NCBI GenBank assembly: GCA_028688935.1 | Contig: JAQTXE010000005.1 | Location: forward strand, 1-33,749 | Origin: Syntrophales bacterium | Lineage (GTDB): Bacteria > Desulfobacterota > Desulfobaccia > Desulfobaccales > 0-14-0-80-60-11 | Length of the DNA stretch: 33,749 bases | Direction: 5' to 3' | Shown: positions 14,342 through 21,609 of the stretch, one piece after another | How the letters are laid out: every line of letters starts with the position of its first letter | Numbering within the stretch: the first letter of the stretch is position 1 | Notes under the pieces: generated by a model | Told to the model about the DNA's origin: nothing | Databases searched by the model: none | Seen by the model: only the letters and a program-made list of their open reading frames with translations | Program-made: the position numbers and the translations under genes

Positions 14342-16465
14342 ATGGATAAGTCTTCTCCCAGGTCCGACCTCCAGAGAATCTTCGCGCCCCAATCCGTGGC
14401 GGTCATCGGCGCGTCCACCCGTCCGGAAAGCGTGGGGCGGGCGGTTTTCAGCAATGTTCTCCGTTACGACTACACCGGGGTGGTTTATCCGGTGAATCCC
14501 AAAGCCCGGTCCATCATGGGGGTGCGGGCCTACACTTCAGTCCTGGCAATCCCGGACCCCGTGGACCTGGCCGTGATCATCGTTCCCAGCGACGGCGTGG
14601 CCCATACCCTGGAGGAATGCGGCCGGAAAGGGATTAAAGGGGCCATCGTCATTACCGCGGGCTTTAAGGAATTGGGGGGGGAAGGAATTCAAAAAGAAGC
14701 CGCGGTGCGGGACGCGGCCCGGCGGAGCGGTATTCCCCTGTTGGGCCCCAACTGCCTGGGGATCATCAATACCGACCCCCAGGTCTCCCTGAACGCCAGT
14801 TTCTCCCGCCTGATGCCCCGATCGGGCAACATCGCCCTGATTTCCCAAAGCGGCGCGGTGGGGACGGCGGCTCTGGAGTACGCCCAATCGGAGCGCATCG
14901 GGCTCTCCAAATTCGTCTCCGTGGGCAACAAGGCCGACCTCAGCGAGAACGACTTTTTGGCCTACCTCCTGGAGGACCCCCAAACGGAGGTGATCCTCCT
15001 TTACCTGGAAGATTTGACCGAGCCCCGGAGATTCTTCCAGTTGGCCGAAGGCAGCTCCCCCCGGAAACCCATCCTGGCCATCAAGTCCGGTCGCACCGCG
15101 GCCGGGGCCAAGGCCGCGTCTTCCCACACCGGGGCCCTGGCCGGCTCCGACGCGGCCTATGACGCCCTGTTTGCCCAGTGCGGCGTCTTCCGGGTGGAGT
15201 CCCTGGAGGAACTCTTTGATTACGCCGTCGCCTTTGCCACTCAGCCGCTGCCCCAGGGGAACCGGGCGGCCATCGTCACCAATGCCGGGGGCTTAGGGAT
15301 CATGGCCACGGACGCGGCAGTGCGTTACGGCCTGACCATGGCCGATTTTGAGAAAGAGACCACGGCCCGGCTTAAAGAAAGCCTGCCGCCCGCGGCCAAC
15401 CTCCACAATCCTGTGGACGTCCTGGGGGATGCCAGCGAAGAGCGCTACGCCGCGGCCCTGGAAAGAGTACTGGCTGATGCCGGGGTGGACGGGGCCATCG
15501 TCATCTCCACCCCCCAGTTGATGACTAACCTGGCGGCTATTGCTCAAGCCGTCACCCGGGTGGCCGCCCAGCACCAAAAACCCACTCTGGTGTGCCAGAT
15601 GGCCCTGGGGGAGATTGAAGAGACCTTGACTATCTTGTCCCAGGGGGGCCTGCCTCATTACCACTTCCCGGAGGAGGCGGCCCGGGCCCTGGCAGCCATG
15701 GCCCGCTATGCCCGGAGCCTGGCCCGGCCCCTGTACGAAGTCAAGACTTTCGATGACGTGGACCGGCAAGAAGTCAGGGAGGTATTTGCCGGCGTAAGAA
15801 AGGCTGGGCGGAGTTTCGTCCTGGAACCGGAGGCCCACCGGATCTTTGCGGCTTATGGCTTCCCGGTGCTGCCCCATAGCTGGGTGCACAGCGCCGGGGA
15901 AGCCGCCCGGGCCGGGGAGGCCCTGGGCTATCCGGTGGCCGTGAAGATCGTCTCTCCGGATATCGTCCACAAGTTCGAGGTGGGCGGTGTCAAGGTGCAA
16001 CTCCATAACGCCGAGGAGGTGCGCCGGGCCTATGACCAGGTCCAGGAAAATGCCGGGAAAAGTAGGCCCCAGGCGGCGCTGGCCGGAGCCCTGGTCCAGA
16101 AAATGGCGGCCCCGGGTACGGAAATGATCCTGGGCATGACCCGGGACCCCCACTTCGGTCCCCTGTTGATGATCGGCCTGGGGGGTACCCTGGTGGAGAT
16201 TTTTAAGGACGTGGTCTTCAGCGTGGCCCCCATCTCGGAACAGTGGGCCCGGCAAATGATTGAAGATCTTAAAGCCTTTCCCCTGCTGAACGGCTACCGG
16301 GGCGAACCCCCCGGAGACCTGGAGACCATTGCCGACTGCCTGGAACGGCTTTCCCAACTGGCCCTGGACTTCCCGGAAATCCGGGAATTGGACATCAATC
16401 CCCTTTTAGTCGTCCCCCGGGGCCAGGGCGCGACCGTGGTGGACGCGCGGATCTTTATAGGATGA
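14342..16465 (+). CDS. Acyl-CoA synthetase (NDP-forming), fused alpha-beta chain
   Basis: A 707-residue ADP-forming acetate/acyl-CoA ligase. Residues about 10-140 form the CoA-binding Rossmann domain (FAPQSVAVIGASTRPESVGR). Residues 150-460 are the succinyl-CoA-ligase-like domains with the phospho-accepting histidine in SSHTGALAGSD (His262). The C-terminal 230 residues are an ATP-grasp domain (YPVAVKIVSPDIVHKFEVGG, ending in ELDINPLLV). In this family, acyl-CoA plus ADP and phosphate gives the free acid, ATP and CoA, so it can make ATP from acetyl-CoA in anaerobes. The reverse reaction activates acids. The substrate cannot be told from sequence. It is monocistronic, with AAAGGAAAGG upstream of the ATG and family B repeats after the stop. 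Confidence 0.93.
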   Translation: MDKSSPRSDLQRIFAPQSVAVIGASTRPESVGRAVFSNVLRYDYTGVVYPVNPKARSIMGVRAYTSVLAIPDPVDLAVIIVPSDGVAHTLEECGRKGIKGAIVITAGFKELGGEGIQKEAAVRDAARRSGIPLLGPNCLGIINTDPQVSLNASFSRLMPRSGNIALISQSGAVGTAALEYAQSERIGLSKFVSVGNKADLSENDFLAYLLEDPQTEVILLYLEDLTEPRRFFQLAEGSSPRKPILAIKSGRTAAGAKAASSHTGALAGSDAAYDALFAQCGVFRVESLEELFDYAVAFATQPLPQGNRAAIVTNAGGLGIMATDAAVRYGLTMADFEKETTARLKESLPPAANLHNPVDVLGDASEERYAAALERVLADAGVDGAIVISTPQLMTNLAAIAQAVTRVAAQHQKPTLVCQMALGEIEETLTILSQGGLPHYHFPEEAARALAAMARYARSLARPLYEVKTFDDVDRQEVREVFAGVRKAGRSFVLEPEAHRIFAAYGFPVLPHSWVHSAGEAARAGEALGYPVAVKIVSPDIVHKFEVGGVKVQLHNAEEVRRAYDQVQENAGKSRPQAALAGALVQKMAAPGTEMILGMTRDPHFGPLLMIGLGGTLVEIFKDVVFSVAPISEQWARQMIEDLKAFPLLNGYRGEPPGDLETIADCLERLSQLALDFPEIRELDINPLLVVPRGQGATVVDARIFIG

Positions 16466-16471
16466 CAGTCG

Positions 16472-16506
16472 AAGCTGTCAGCTAGCAGCGGTCAGCTTTC
16501 AGTTTT
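16472..16506. repeat. AGCTGTCAGC/GGTCAGCTTTCAG repeat, family B copy 3
   Basis: AAGCTGTCAGCTAGCAGCGG followed by TCAGCTTTCAG shares its words with the elements at 9254 and 12418. It lies immediately after the synthetase stop codon. A looser relative (GCTATTCGCTGTTAGCTAAA) lies at 16587-16606. Confidence 0.75.
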
Positions 16507-16628
16507 TAAAAAAAATAAGGATCAACCCCCTGAATTTGGCTGGATCAGAACTTATATTAACCATCAGACCAAATTCTTTTGCTATTTGCTATTCGCTGTT
16601 AGCTAAAAGCCAACAAAGGGGGTTGATT

Positions 16629-17282
16629 ATGGACGAGAAAGAAAGGGTTGAAATCCGGCCTCTGCCCCGCATCGGGGACCAGGCCCCGGCCTTCGAAGCG
16701 GAGACTACCTGGGGCCGTCTGGCCCTGGAGGATTTTCGGGACCGCTGGCTCATTCTTTTTTCCCACCCCGCGGATTTCACCCCGGTGTGCACCACGGAAT
16801 TTTTGGCCTTCCAGGAACTCCACCAATCCCTGAAGGATTTGGGGGTGGACCTCCTGGGCCTCAGCGTGGACAGCGTCACCGCCCACATTGCCTGGCTCCG
16901 GAACATGGAGGAAAAATTCGGGGTAAAGATTCCCTTCCCGGTCATCGCCGATTCGGACCGCAAAGTGGCGGGTCTTTACGGCATGATCATGCCCGGAGAA
17001 AGCAAGACCGAAACCTCCCGGTGCGTCTTCGTCATTGACCCCAAAGGGGTGCTCCGGGCCATGATTTATTATCCGTTGACCACCGGCCGCAACATGCAGG
17101 AAATTTTACGCCTGGTGAAGGCCCTCCAGACCACGGATCAACACGGGGTGGCCACCCCGGCCAACTGGCAGCCCGGAGAGCAAGTCATCATGCCGCCGCC
17201 CAAAACCATGGAAGCCGCGGAGGAGCGCGTGCAGCAGGGTATGGAATGCAAGGACTGGTATTTTTGTAAGAAAAAGCTGTGA
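16629..17282 (+). CDS. Peroxiredoxin, Prx6-like archaeal type with C-terminal Cys pair
   Basis: A 217-residue peroxiredoxin. The peroxidatic site is HPADFTPVCTTEF with Cys54. The C-terminal extension ends MECKDWYFCKKKL with Cys207 and Cys213. This matches the three-cysteine archaeal 2-Cys peroxiredoxins of the Prx6 clade, such as the Aeropyrum pernix enzyme, which has Cys at 207 and 213. It reduces peroxides with a thiol donor. The ATG at 16629 follows AAAGGGGG. The longer ORF-track start at 16536 runs through family-B-like repeat sequence and is rejected. The next gene starts 9 nt after the stop, giving a likely three-gene oxidative-stress operon. Confidence 0.93.
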   Translation: MDEKERVEIRPLPRIGDQAPAFEAETTWGRLALEDFRDRWLILFSHPADFTPVCTTEFLAFQELHQSLKDLGVDLLGLSVDSVTAHIAWLRNMEEKFGVKIPFPVIADSDRKVAGLYGMIMPGESKTETSRCVFVIDPKGVLRAMIYYPLTTGRNMQEILRLVKALQTTDQHGVATPANWQPGEQVIMPPPKTMEAAEERVQQGMECKDWYFCKKKL

Positions 17283-17291
17283 GGAAGGGCC

Positions 17292-17543
17292 GTGGCCTGC
17301 ATACAACCCGACGGCAGCCTGTCCCGCTCCGGGGAGTTAATTCTCCTGGCCGTGCATGCGCCCGCCACTCCGCAAGAGGTAGCCCGGGAAACGGGAGCCG
17401 ATCTCTTCCTGGTCCGGGCGGCTATGCGGGAATTTATGCAGGCCGGGTATGTGGAGAAGTTGGGGGACAGGTACCAGGTTACCCCCCAAGGGGAGGCCGC
17501 ACTGGAAGGCGCCAAAGCAGGAAAGATTGAGGAAATTACATGA
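17292..17543 (+). CDS. Small winged-helix-like protein
   Basis: An 83-residue protein from a GTG start with AGGAAGGG directly upstream. The sequence TPQEVARETGADLFLVRAAM, then EFMQAGYVEKLGDRYQVTPQGEAAL, reads as a winged helix-turn-helix: recognition helix followed by a beta-wing and the TPxGE turn common in DNA-binding wHTH domains. It is short enough to be the bare domain. It is sandwiched between the peroxiredoxin and the rhodanese gene and overlaps the latter by 4 nt (ATGA), so translation is coupled. It could regulate this operon, or be an adaptor without DNA binding. Confidence 0.75.
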   Translation: MACIQPDGSLSRSGELILLAVHAPATPQEVARETGADLFLVRAAMREFMQAGYVEKLGDRYQVTPQGEAALEGAKAGKIEEIT

Positions 17544-18394
17544 TCCAACTAAGAAAATTGTTTACCCCGGTGGAGGCTATGGACGCGGAGAAGGCCAGGG
17601 AATTCCTGGCCTCCCGCCCGGAGGGCACTTTTACCCTCCTGGACGTGCGCCAGCCCGGGGAGTATGAAGCAGAGCATATCCCCGGGGCCATCCTCATCCC
17701 CCTGCCCCAACTCAATGACCGCTACCAGGAGTTGGACCCGGAAAAGCCCACCCTGGTCCACTGCGCCATCGGCGGCCGCAGCCGGGTGGCGGCCCAGCTC
17801 CTGTCCGGACAGGGCTTCCAAGAGGTCTATAACCTGGCGGGAGGCATCAAGGCCTTTAAGGGCCAGAAGGCCACCGGCCCCCGGGAGCTTAACCTGGAGA
17901 TGATCCGGGGCGATGAATCTCCTGCGGAAGTGGTGGTGCTGGCCTATTCCATGGAAAAGGGCTTGCAAACCTTTTACGAAACCGTGGCTGCGAAAACCAC
18001 CGATGCCGATTTAGCCGGTCTCTGCCGCCAACTGGCCCACATCGAGGAACTGCACGAAGAGAAGCTGGCCGGTCTTTACCGCCAGTTGGAGCCCTCAGGT
18101 AAGGACCTGCCTGCTTTAATGGCGGAACGGGAGCCCGCGTTGATGGAAGGGGGTTTTAAGCCCCAGGAATTTCTGCAACAGAATGCGGCTTGGACGAAGT
18201 CCCTGCCCGAGATGCTGGAACTGGCGATGATGCTGGAGACCCAGGCTTTGGACCTCTACCTGCGCTTTGCCGCCAAACTTGACCACCCCCAGGCCAAAGA
18301 GGTGCTCTTTACCCTGGCCCAGGAAGAGAAGGCGCATCTGGCGAGGCTGGCGGAACTGTGGGAGGAGAAGGCGGGCAAGGCCGGATCAAGCTAG
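17540..18394 (+). CDS. Rhodanese domain fused to rubrerythrin/ferritin-like domain
   Basis: A 284-residue two-domain protein. Residues 1-115 are a single-domain rhodanese with the active-site loop HCAIGGRSR (Cys75), expected to carry a persulfide. From about residue 125 a four-helix ferritin-like domain follows, with metal-ligand-type motifs (Glu in SMEKGLQTFYE, HIEELHEEKL, LETQALDLYLR, EEKAHLARLAEL). This is the E...ExxH pattern of rubrerythrin, but the rubredoxin-like iron site of classical rubrerythrin is absent. It overlaps the upstream wHTH gene by 4 nt. Coupling of sulfane-sulfur transfer to a di-iron peroxide scavenger is inferred; context with a peroxiredoxin supports an oxidative or sulfur-stress role. 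Confidence 0.88.
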   Translation: MIQLRKLFTPVEAMDAEKAREFLASRPEGTFTLLDVRQPGEYEAEHIPGAILIPLPQLNDRYQELDPEKPTLVHCAIGGRSRVAAQLLSGQGFQEVYNLAGGIKAFKGQKATGPRELNLEMIRGDESPAEVVVLAYSMEKGLQTFYETVAAKTTDADLAGLCRQLAHIEELHEEKLAGLYRQLEPSGKDLPALMAEREPALMEGGFKPQEFLQQNAAWTKSLPEMLELAMMLETQALDLYLRFAAKLDHPQAKEVLFTLAQEEKAHLARLAELWEEKAGKAGSS

Positions 18395-18443
18395 ACTGGA
18401 GGCAGAACCGGAAAATTTATGGGTGGTCCAGGTCAAAGAAAAG

Positions 18444-18509
18444 GGGCTTGATAGGCGTAATGGTGAGGAATCTGGGCCTTAAAAGACTTCGGAGTTCCTA
18501 ATCAAGCCC
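18444..18509. terminator. Inverted repeat between convergent genes
   Basis: GGGCTTGAT and ATCAAGCCC are 9-bp arms with a long, partly self-complementary middle. The right arm ends at the stop codon of the minus-strand zinc-ribbon gene. It probably marks the end of both transcripts. Confidence 0.45.
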
Positions 18510-18709
18510 TAAAGTTTCCACCAGCCCCAGCCGCCTTTTCCCACTTGAAAGTAACGGCCCAAAAAAGTTGTCAGAAAGCGGGCATGACAGAATTCACAGT
18601 AGAAATGCCCGCTAAAGGGCAGCAGCCGCATCCACAAATGGCGATGTATCCGTACCAGTCTTCCAGTATGGCACTGGGGGCAGAAATCTCCGGACTTTAG
18701 CCGTTCCAT
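18509..18709 (-). CDS. Small zinc-ribbon protein
   Basis: A 66-residue protein with two CxxC knuckles (CPQC at 10-13, CEFC at 38-41) spaced as in a zinc ribbon. His and aromatic residues between them (RIHRHLWMRLLPFSGHF) and a Trp/Gly C-terminus (GGWGWWKL) complete it. AGGAAGGG lies about 9 nt before the ATG. Zinc binding is likely; the function is unknown. It is isolated between non-coding stretches. Confidence 0.6.
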   Translation of the reverse strand: MERLKSGDFCPQCHTGRLVRIHRHLWMRLLPFSGHFYCEFCHARFLTTFLGRYFQVGKGGWGWWKL

Positions 18710-19145
18710 GGCGTTGTGCCCTTCCTAAAATAGAGGGGTGTCCGTATATCTAACAAACTCCTATAATCAATTATTGTATAGTAAAACTATCATCCTGATA
18801 AATGCAAGTTAATTTTTTACATAAAATTAATATCTTATAAATTTAAAATGATCCTTTATTAAGGATTTGGCTTGAGCAAACCACTAGATACCACCTTGGA
18901 GTGCTAGGGTGGGAGAGTGACAGCAAACCGCACCACTCATTTAAGGGGATATTTTTTGCTGCTAAGGTAGCCGCGACCCATAAAGCTGACTGGCGCCGGC
19001 CGCAAGTTGACCGCCTCTGGCAGGAGGGACAAATGATAAAAAATATGGGACTGGGGGCCCTGCTCCTGGCAGGTTGATTGGTAATCTTCTCCGACTAGCG
19101 AAGGCGGGATGCGTTTCGCTTTCCCGCCCTAAAACTCTGACTGCT
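18710..19145. other. 436-bp AT-rich region without a supported gene
   Basis: No credible ORF on either strand. The left half (18740-18860) is strongly AT-rich and could hold the promoter of the zinc-ribbon gene. The right half contains the hairpin at 19103-19128. The small minus-strand ORF 18962..19162 crosses this hairpin and looks spurious. Confidence 0.55.
19103..19128 (-). terminator. Hairpin downstream of the 87-aa coiled-coil gene
   Basis: GGCGGGA and TCCCGCC form a 7-bp stem with a 12-nt loop, 18 nt past the minus-strand stop codon at 19146. No clear T run follows. Confidence 0.45.
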
Positions 19146-19409
19146 TCAGAGGCGTTTGACACTCCCCAGGGCTTCTTCGTATTCGATCAAGCGCTTTTGC
19201 CAGTACTGCAACTCTTGATATTCTTGCTTCCAACTCTGGATGGGATGCTGTGCGGATAGACTTCCCTCCTCCAGGGATTGCAATAACCCTGCCGTCGTCA
19301 TGCCGTATTGCACCTCCCGCTTTTCCAGCGAATTCTCCAATTTCTTTATCATTTTCCGGCATAGGGCGATTTCCCTACCCATAGTTATCTCATACTCATC
19401 CGTATGCAT
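19146..19409 (-). CDS. Small coiled-coil protein, possible orphan antitoxin
   Basis: An 87-residue, highly charged helical protein. MIKKLENSLEKREVQYGMTTAGLLQSLEEG is followed by HPIQSWKQEYQELQYWQKRL. The pattern of helix, 'YGMTTxxLLxxLEEG' turn, 'W' helix recalls small antitoxin-type proteins encoded with short toxins, but no toxin ORF is adjacent. GGAGAGG lies 8 nt before the ATG. The overlapping ORF at 19129..19362 in another frame is a shadow. I cannot name the family with certainty. Confidence 0.55.
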   Translation of the reverse strand: MHTDEYEITMGREIALCRKMIKKLENSLEKREVQYGMTTAGLLQSLEEGSLSAQHPIQSWKQEYQELQYWQKRLIEYEEALGSVKRL

Positions 19410-19497
19410 TGCCCAATCCTCTCCGAAGCTTATACCGAGTTCGGTTTCTGCTGCAACAAAATTAACTTATAACTTATTGATAATTTGATATTTATCT

Positions 19498-19515
19498 ACC
19501 GAAAACCGAAAACGG
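19498..19515 (-). repeat. Short (TTTTCGG)n tract, family A copy 3
   Basis: ACCGAAAACCGAAAACGG, the reverse complement of TTTTCGGTTTTCGG, 20 bp beyond the stop codon of the chelatase-like gene. Confidence 0.75.
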
Positions 19516-19535
19516 TATTATACCCCTTTCCCCCT

Positions 19536-21503
19536 CTATTCCCGTATCTCGGCAATCCGGGCCACCACCTCGGAGGCCTGCAAATCCTCGATATCGCAAT
19601 ACTGCCCCCCCATGATCTTGCTCAATTCCGGGAGGCAGCCGAAGTCGATCATGGGACTATGGACTTCCGTGTCCAGGACCAGGGTGTTGATGTTCAGAGT
19701 CCGGAGTTGCCGGGCCAGTTTTTTGGTTTCCTCTATGGCCGGGGCATCTCCCAGGCTGATGTTGGCCTGGCCGTCGGTGATCAGGACCAGGAGAAAGGCG
19801 TCCTGGGGGTGTTTCAGTTTTTCCCGGGTGATTACTTCATAAGCCAGATGCAGGGCGTGGGGCAGGGGAGTCTTGCCGCCGGTGGGCAGGTGCTCCAGGC
19901 ATTTCCGGGCGGTCTCCACGCTGTTGGTGAAGGGCAGGGCCAACTCCGCTTTCTGCCCCCGGAAGGTAATCAAGCCTACCCGTTCCCGTTTCTGGTAGGC
20001 ATCGAGAAGCAGGGATAAAATGGCGGCCTTGGTCTCGGCCATGCGTTCCCGCGCGCCCATGGAGCCGCTGGCGTCCACCACAAAGAGGATCTGGTGGCCG
20101 ATGCGTTTCTCCCGGACCTTGTGGCGCACATCCGGGGGAGCCACAGCCAGGGCCAGATTGCCCTTGGACCGCAGCGTCTGGTAGGGGGCCGCGGCCCTTA
20201 AGGTGGCGTCCAGGGCCAGGTCCGGCGCGCCCCTGGGAGAGGGGGTGGAGCGCACGTAACGGCCGCTTTTGTCTTCGGTGGGGGCCTGGGTGCGGCGGCC
20301 CTGGGCCTTCTTGGGGGTCCGGTCCGGGGGCAGGTCCGGGGGTTTGACCGGAAAAGTCTCCGCCGGGGCAAAGACGACTTCCTTCATCCCGGGGGCCTGG
20401 CTGGCAGAAGAGGCTGTATCTTTGGGGGAGCCGTCCCCGGTGGGGGTATGGGTCCGGTGTTTGCGATTTTCTTGGTGCTGTTTAAGGCTTGCTTCCAATT
20501 TTTCCAGGTCCAGTTGCCGGTCGCTCAAGGGTTTGCGCCGCAGGCGGTGGGGAAGCACCAGTTCCGCGGCGTCCCGCACTTCTTGGGGACCGGCTTCCTC
20601 CCGGCCGTAGTAGGCGGCCAGGGCCAGGGCCACCTTGAGCATGTAGATGTCGGCCCGGTGGCCGTCCACGCCCTGATCCAGGCAGATACGGGAGATGAGC
20701 GGCAACAGGTCGTCTGCGGGATGCACCCGGGGCAGGCGCTCCCGGGCGGACAAAATAGCCTGGCGCAAGCGCTCCTGCTCCGGTTGCCATTTGTTAGAAA
20801 ATCCCTCCGGGTCGCCTTCGTAGGCCAGCCACCGCTCCACCACGGCAATGCGGTCTTCCAGGTCCTGGAGCCCGGTCACTTCCACGCAAAGGCCGAAGCG
20901 ATCCAGGAGCTGGGGACGCAATTCCCCTTCTTCCGGGTTCATGGTGCCCACCAGGATGAAACGGGCCGGGTGGACAAAGGAGACGCCTTCCCGTTCCACT
21001 ACGTTGATGCCCATGGCCGCGGCGTCCAGGAGCACGTCCACCAGGTGGTCGTCCAAAAGATTGACTTCGTCCACGTAGAGGATGCCCCGGTTGGCCGCGG
21101 CCAGAATCCCGGGTTCGAAATGTCTTTCGCCGCTTTTAATGGCCTTTTCCAGGTCGATGGTTCCCAGGAGGCGGTCTTCGGTGGTGCCCAGGGGCAGATC
21201 CACCACCGGCAGGGGCCGTTCCCTGACGGCCAGTTCTTGGCCTCCGGCCAGGCGGCTGCGGCAGGCGTCGCACAGGGCCTCTGCCGCTTCCGGGTCGCAG
21301 TTGAAAGGGCAATCCTTGACCATGCGGATGGGGGGGAGGAGTTCCGCCAGGCCCCGGGCCGCGGTGGATTTGGCGGTGCCCTTTTCCCCCCGGATGAGCA
21401 CGCCGCCGCTCAAAGGGTTGATGGCGTTCAGGATCAAGGCTTTTTTCAGGCGTTCCTGGTCCACCAGGGCCGCAAAGGGAAAAACCGGGCGTTTATAGGT
21501 CAT
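19536..21503 (-). CDS. Fused AAA+ / VWA chelatase-like protein (putative cobaltochelatase or Mg-chelatase ChlI-ChlD type)
   Basis: About 655 residues from the Met of [13 protein letters not shown]. The ORF-track extension of 17 residues is mostly family F repeat and is rejected. The N-terminal AAA+ ATPase shows a Walker [10 protein letters not shown], a Walker B-like [12 protein letters not shown] and a sensor [19 protein letters not shown] Pro/Lys/Thr-rich linker follows. The C-terminal third is a von Willebrand A domain with a MIDAS motif ([25 protein letters not shown]). This is the BchI-BchD fusion layout known from magnesium and putative cobalt chelatases. Metal insertion would need a large catalytic subunit (CobN/ChlH type) encoded elsewhere. 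Nearness to the corrinoid operon favours cobalt (inference). Confidence 0.88.
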   Translation of the reverse strand: MTYKRPVFPFAALVDQERLKKALILNAINPLSGGVLIRGEKGTAKSTAARGLAELLPPIRMVKDCPFNCDPEAAEALCDACRSRLAGGQELAVRERPLPVVDLPLGTTEDRLLGTIDLEKAIKSGERHFEPGILAAANRGILYVDEVNLLDDHLVDVLLDAAAMGINVVEREGVSFVHPARFILVGTMNPEEGELRPQLLDRFGLCVEVTGLQDLEDRIAVVERWLAYEGDPEGFSNKWQPEQERLRQAILSARERLPRVHPADDLLPLISRICLDQGVDGHRADIYMLKVALALAAYYGREEAGPQEVRDAAELVLPHRLRRKPLSDRQLDLEKLEASLKQHQENRKHRTHTPTGDGSPKDTASSASQAPGMKEVVFAPAETFPVKPPDLPPDRTPKKAQGRRTQAPTEDKSGRYVRSTPSPRGAPDLALDATLRAAAPYQTLRSKGNLALAVAPPDVRHKVREKRIGHQILFVVDASGSMGARERMAETKAAILSLLLDAYQKRERVGLITFRGQKAELALPFTNSVETARKCLEHLPTGGKTPLPHALHLAYEVITREKLKHPQDAFLLVLITDGQANISLGDAPAIEETKKLARQLRTLNINTLVLDTEVHSPMIDFGCLPELSKIMGGQYCDIEDLQASEVVARIAEIRE

Positions 21504-21537
21504 GCAGGTCCCCGCATTTTCTCGGAAAAGTTTGGCC

Positions 21538-21573
21538 TCGCGCAAAGACGCCAAGGCGCAAAGTAAGACGCAA
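21538..21573. repeat. GCAAAGACGCCAAGGCGCAAAG element, family F copy 1
   Basis: CGCAAAGACGCCAAGGCGCA, then AAGTAAGACGCAAA. A close copy is at 32737-32774. It lies between the SDR gene and the chelatase-like gene on the minus strand. Confidence 0.85.
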
Positions 21574-21609
21574 ATTTATAGAAATAGAAGTGGTCCTTTG
21601 CTTAAATAA

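Noticed and set aside
15293-16357. 354-residue minus-strand ORF
   Set aside because: It is antisense to the acyl-CoA synthetase. The composition is that of a reverse-complement shadow in GC-rich DNA.
18962-19162. 66-residue minus-strand ORF
   Set aside because: It crosses the hairpin after the coiled-coil gene, overlaps that gene in another frame and shows no recognisable domain.
21504-21554. 17-residue N-terminal extension of the chelatase-like protein
   Set aside because: Part of it is translated dispersed repeat sequence, and the downstream Met begins right at the conserved domain.
20448-21566. 372-residue plus-strand ORF
   Set aside because: It is antisense to the AAA+ domain of the chelatase-like gene, has no family motif and no ribosome site.
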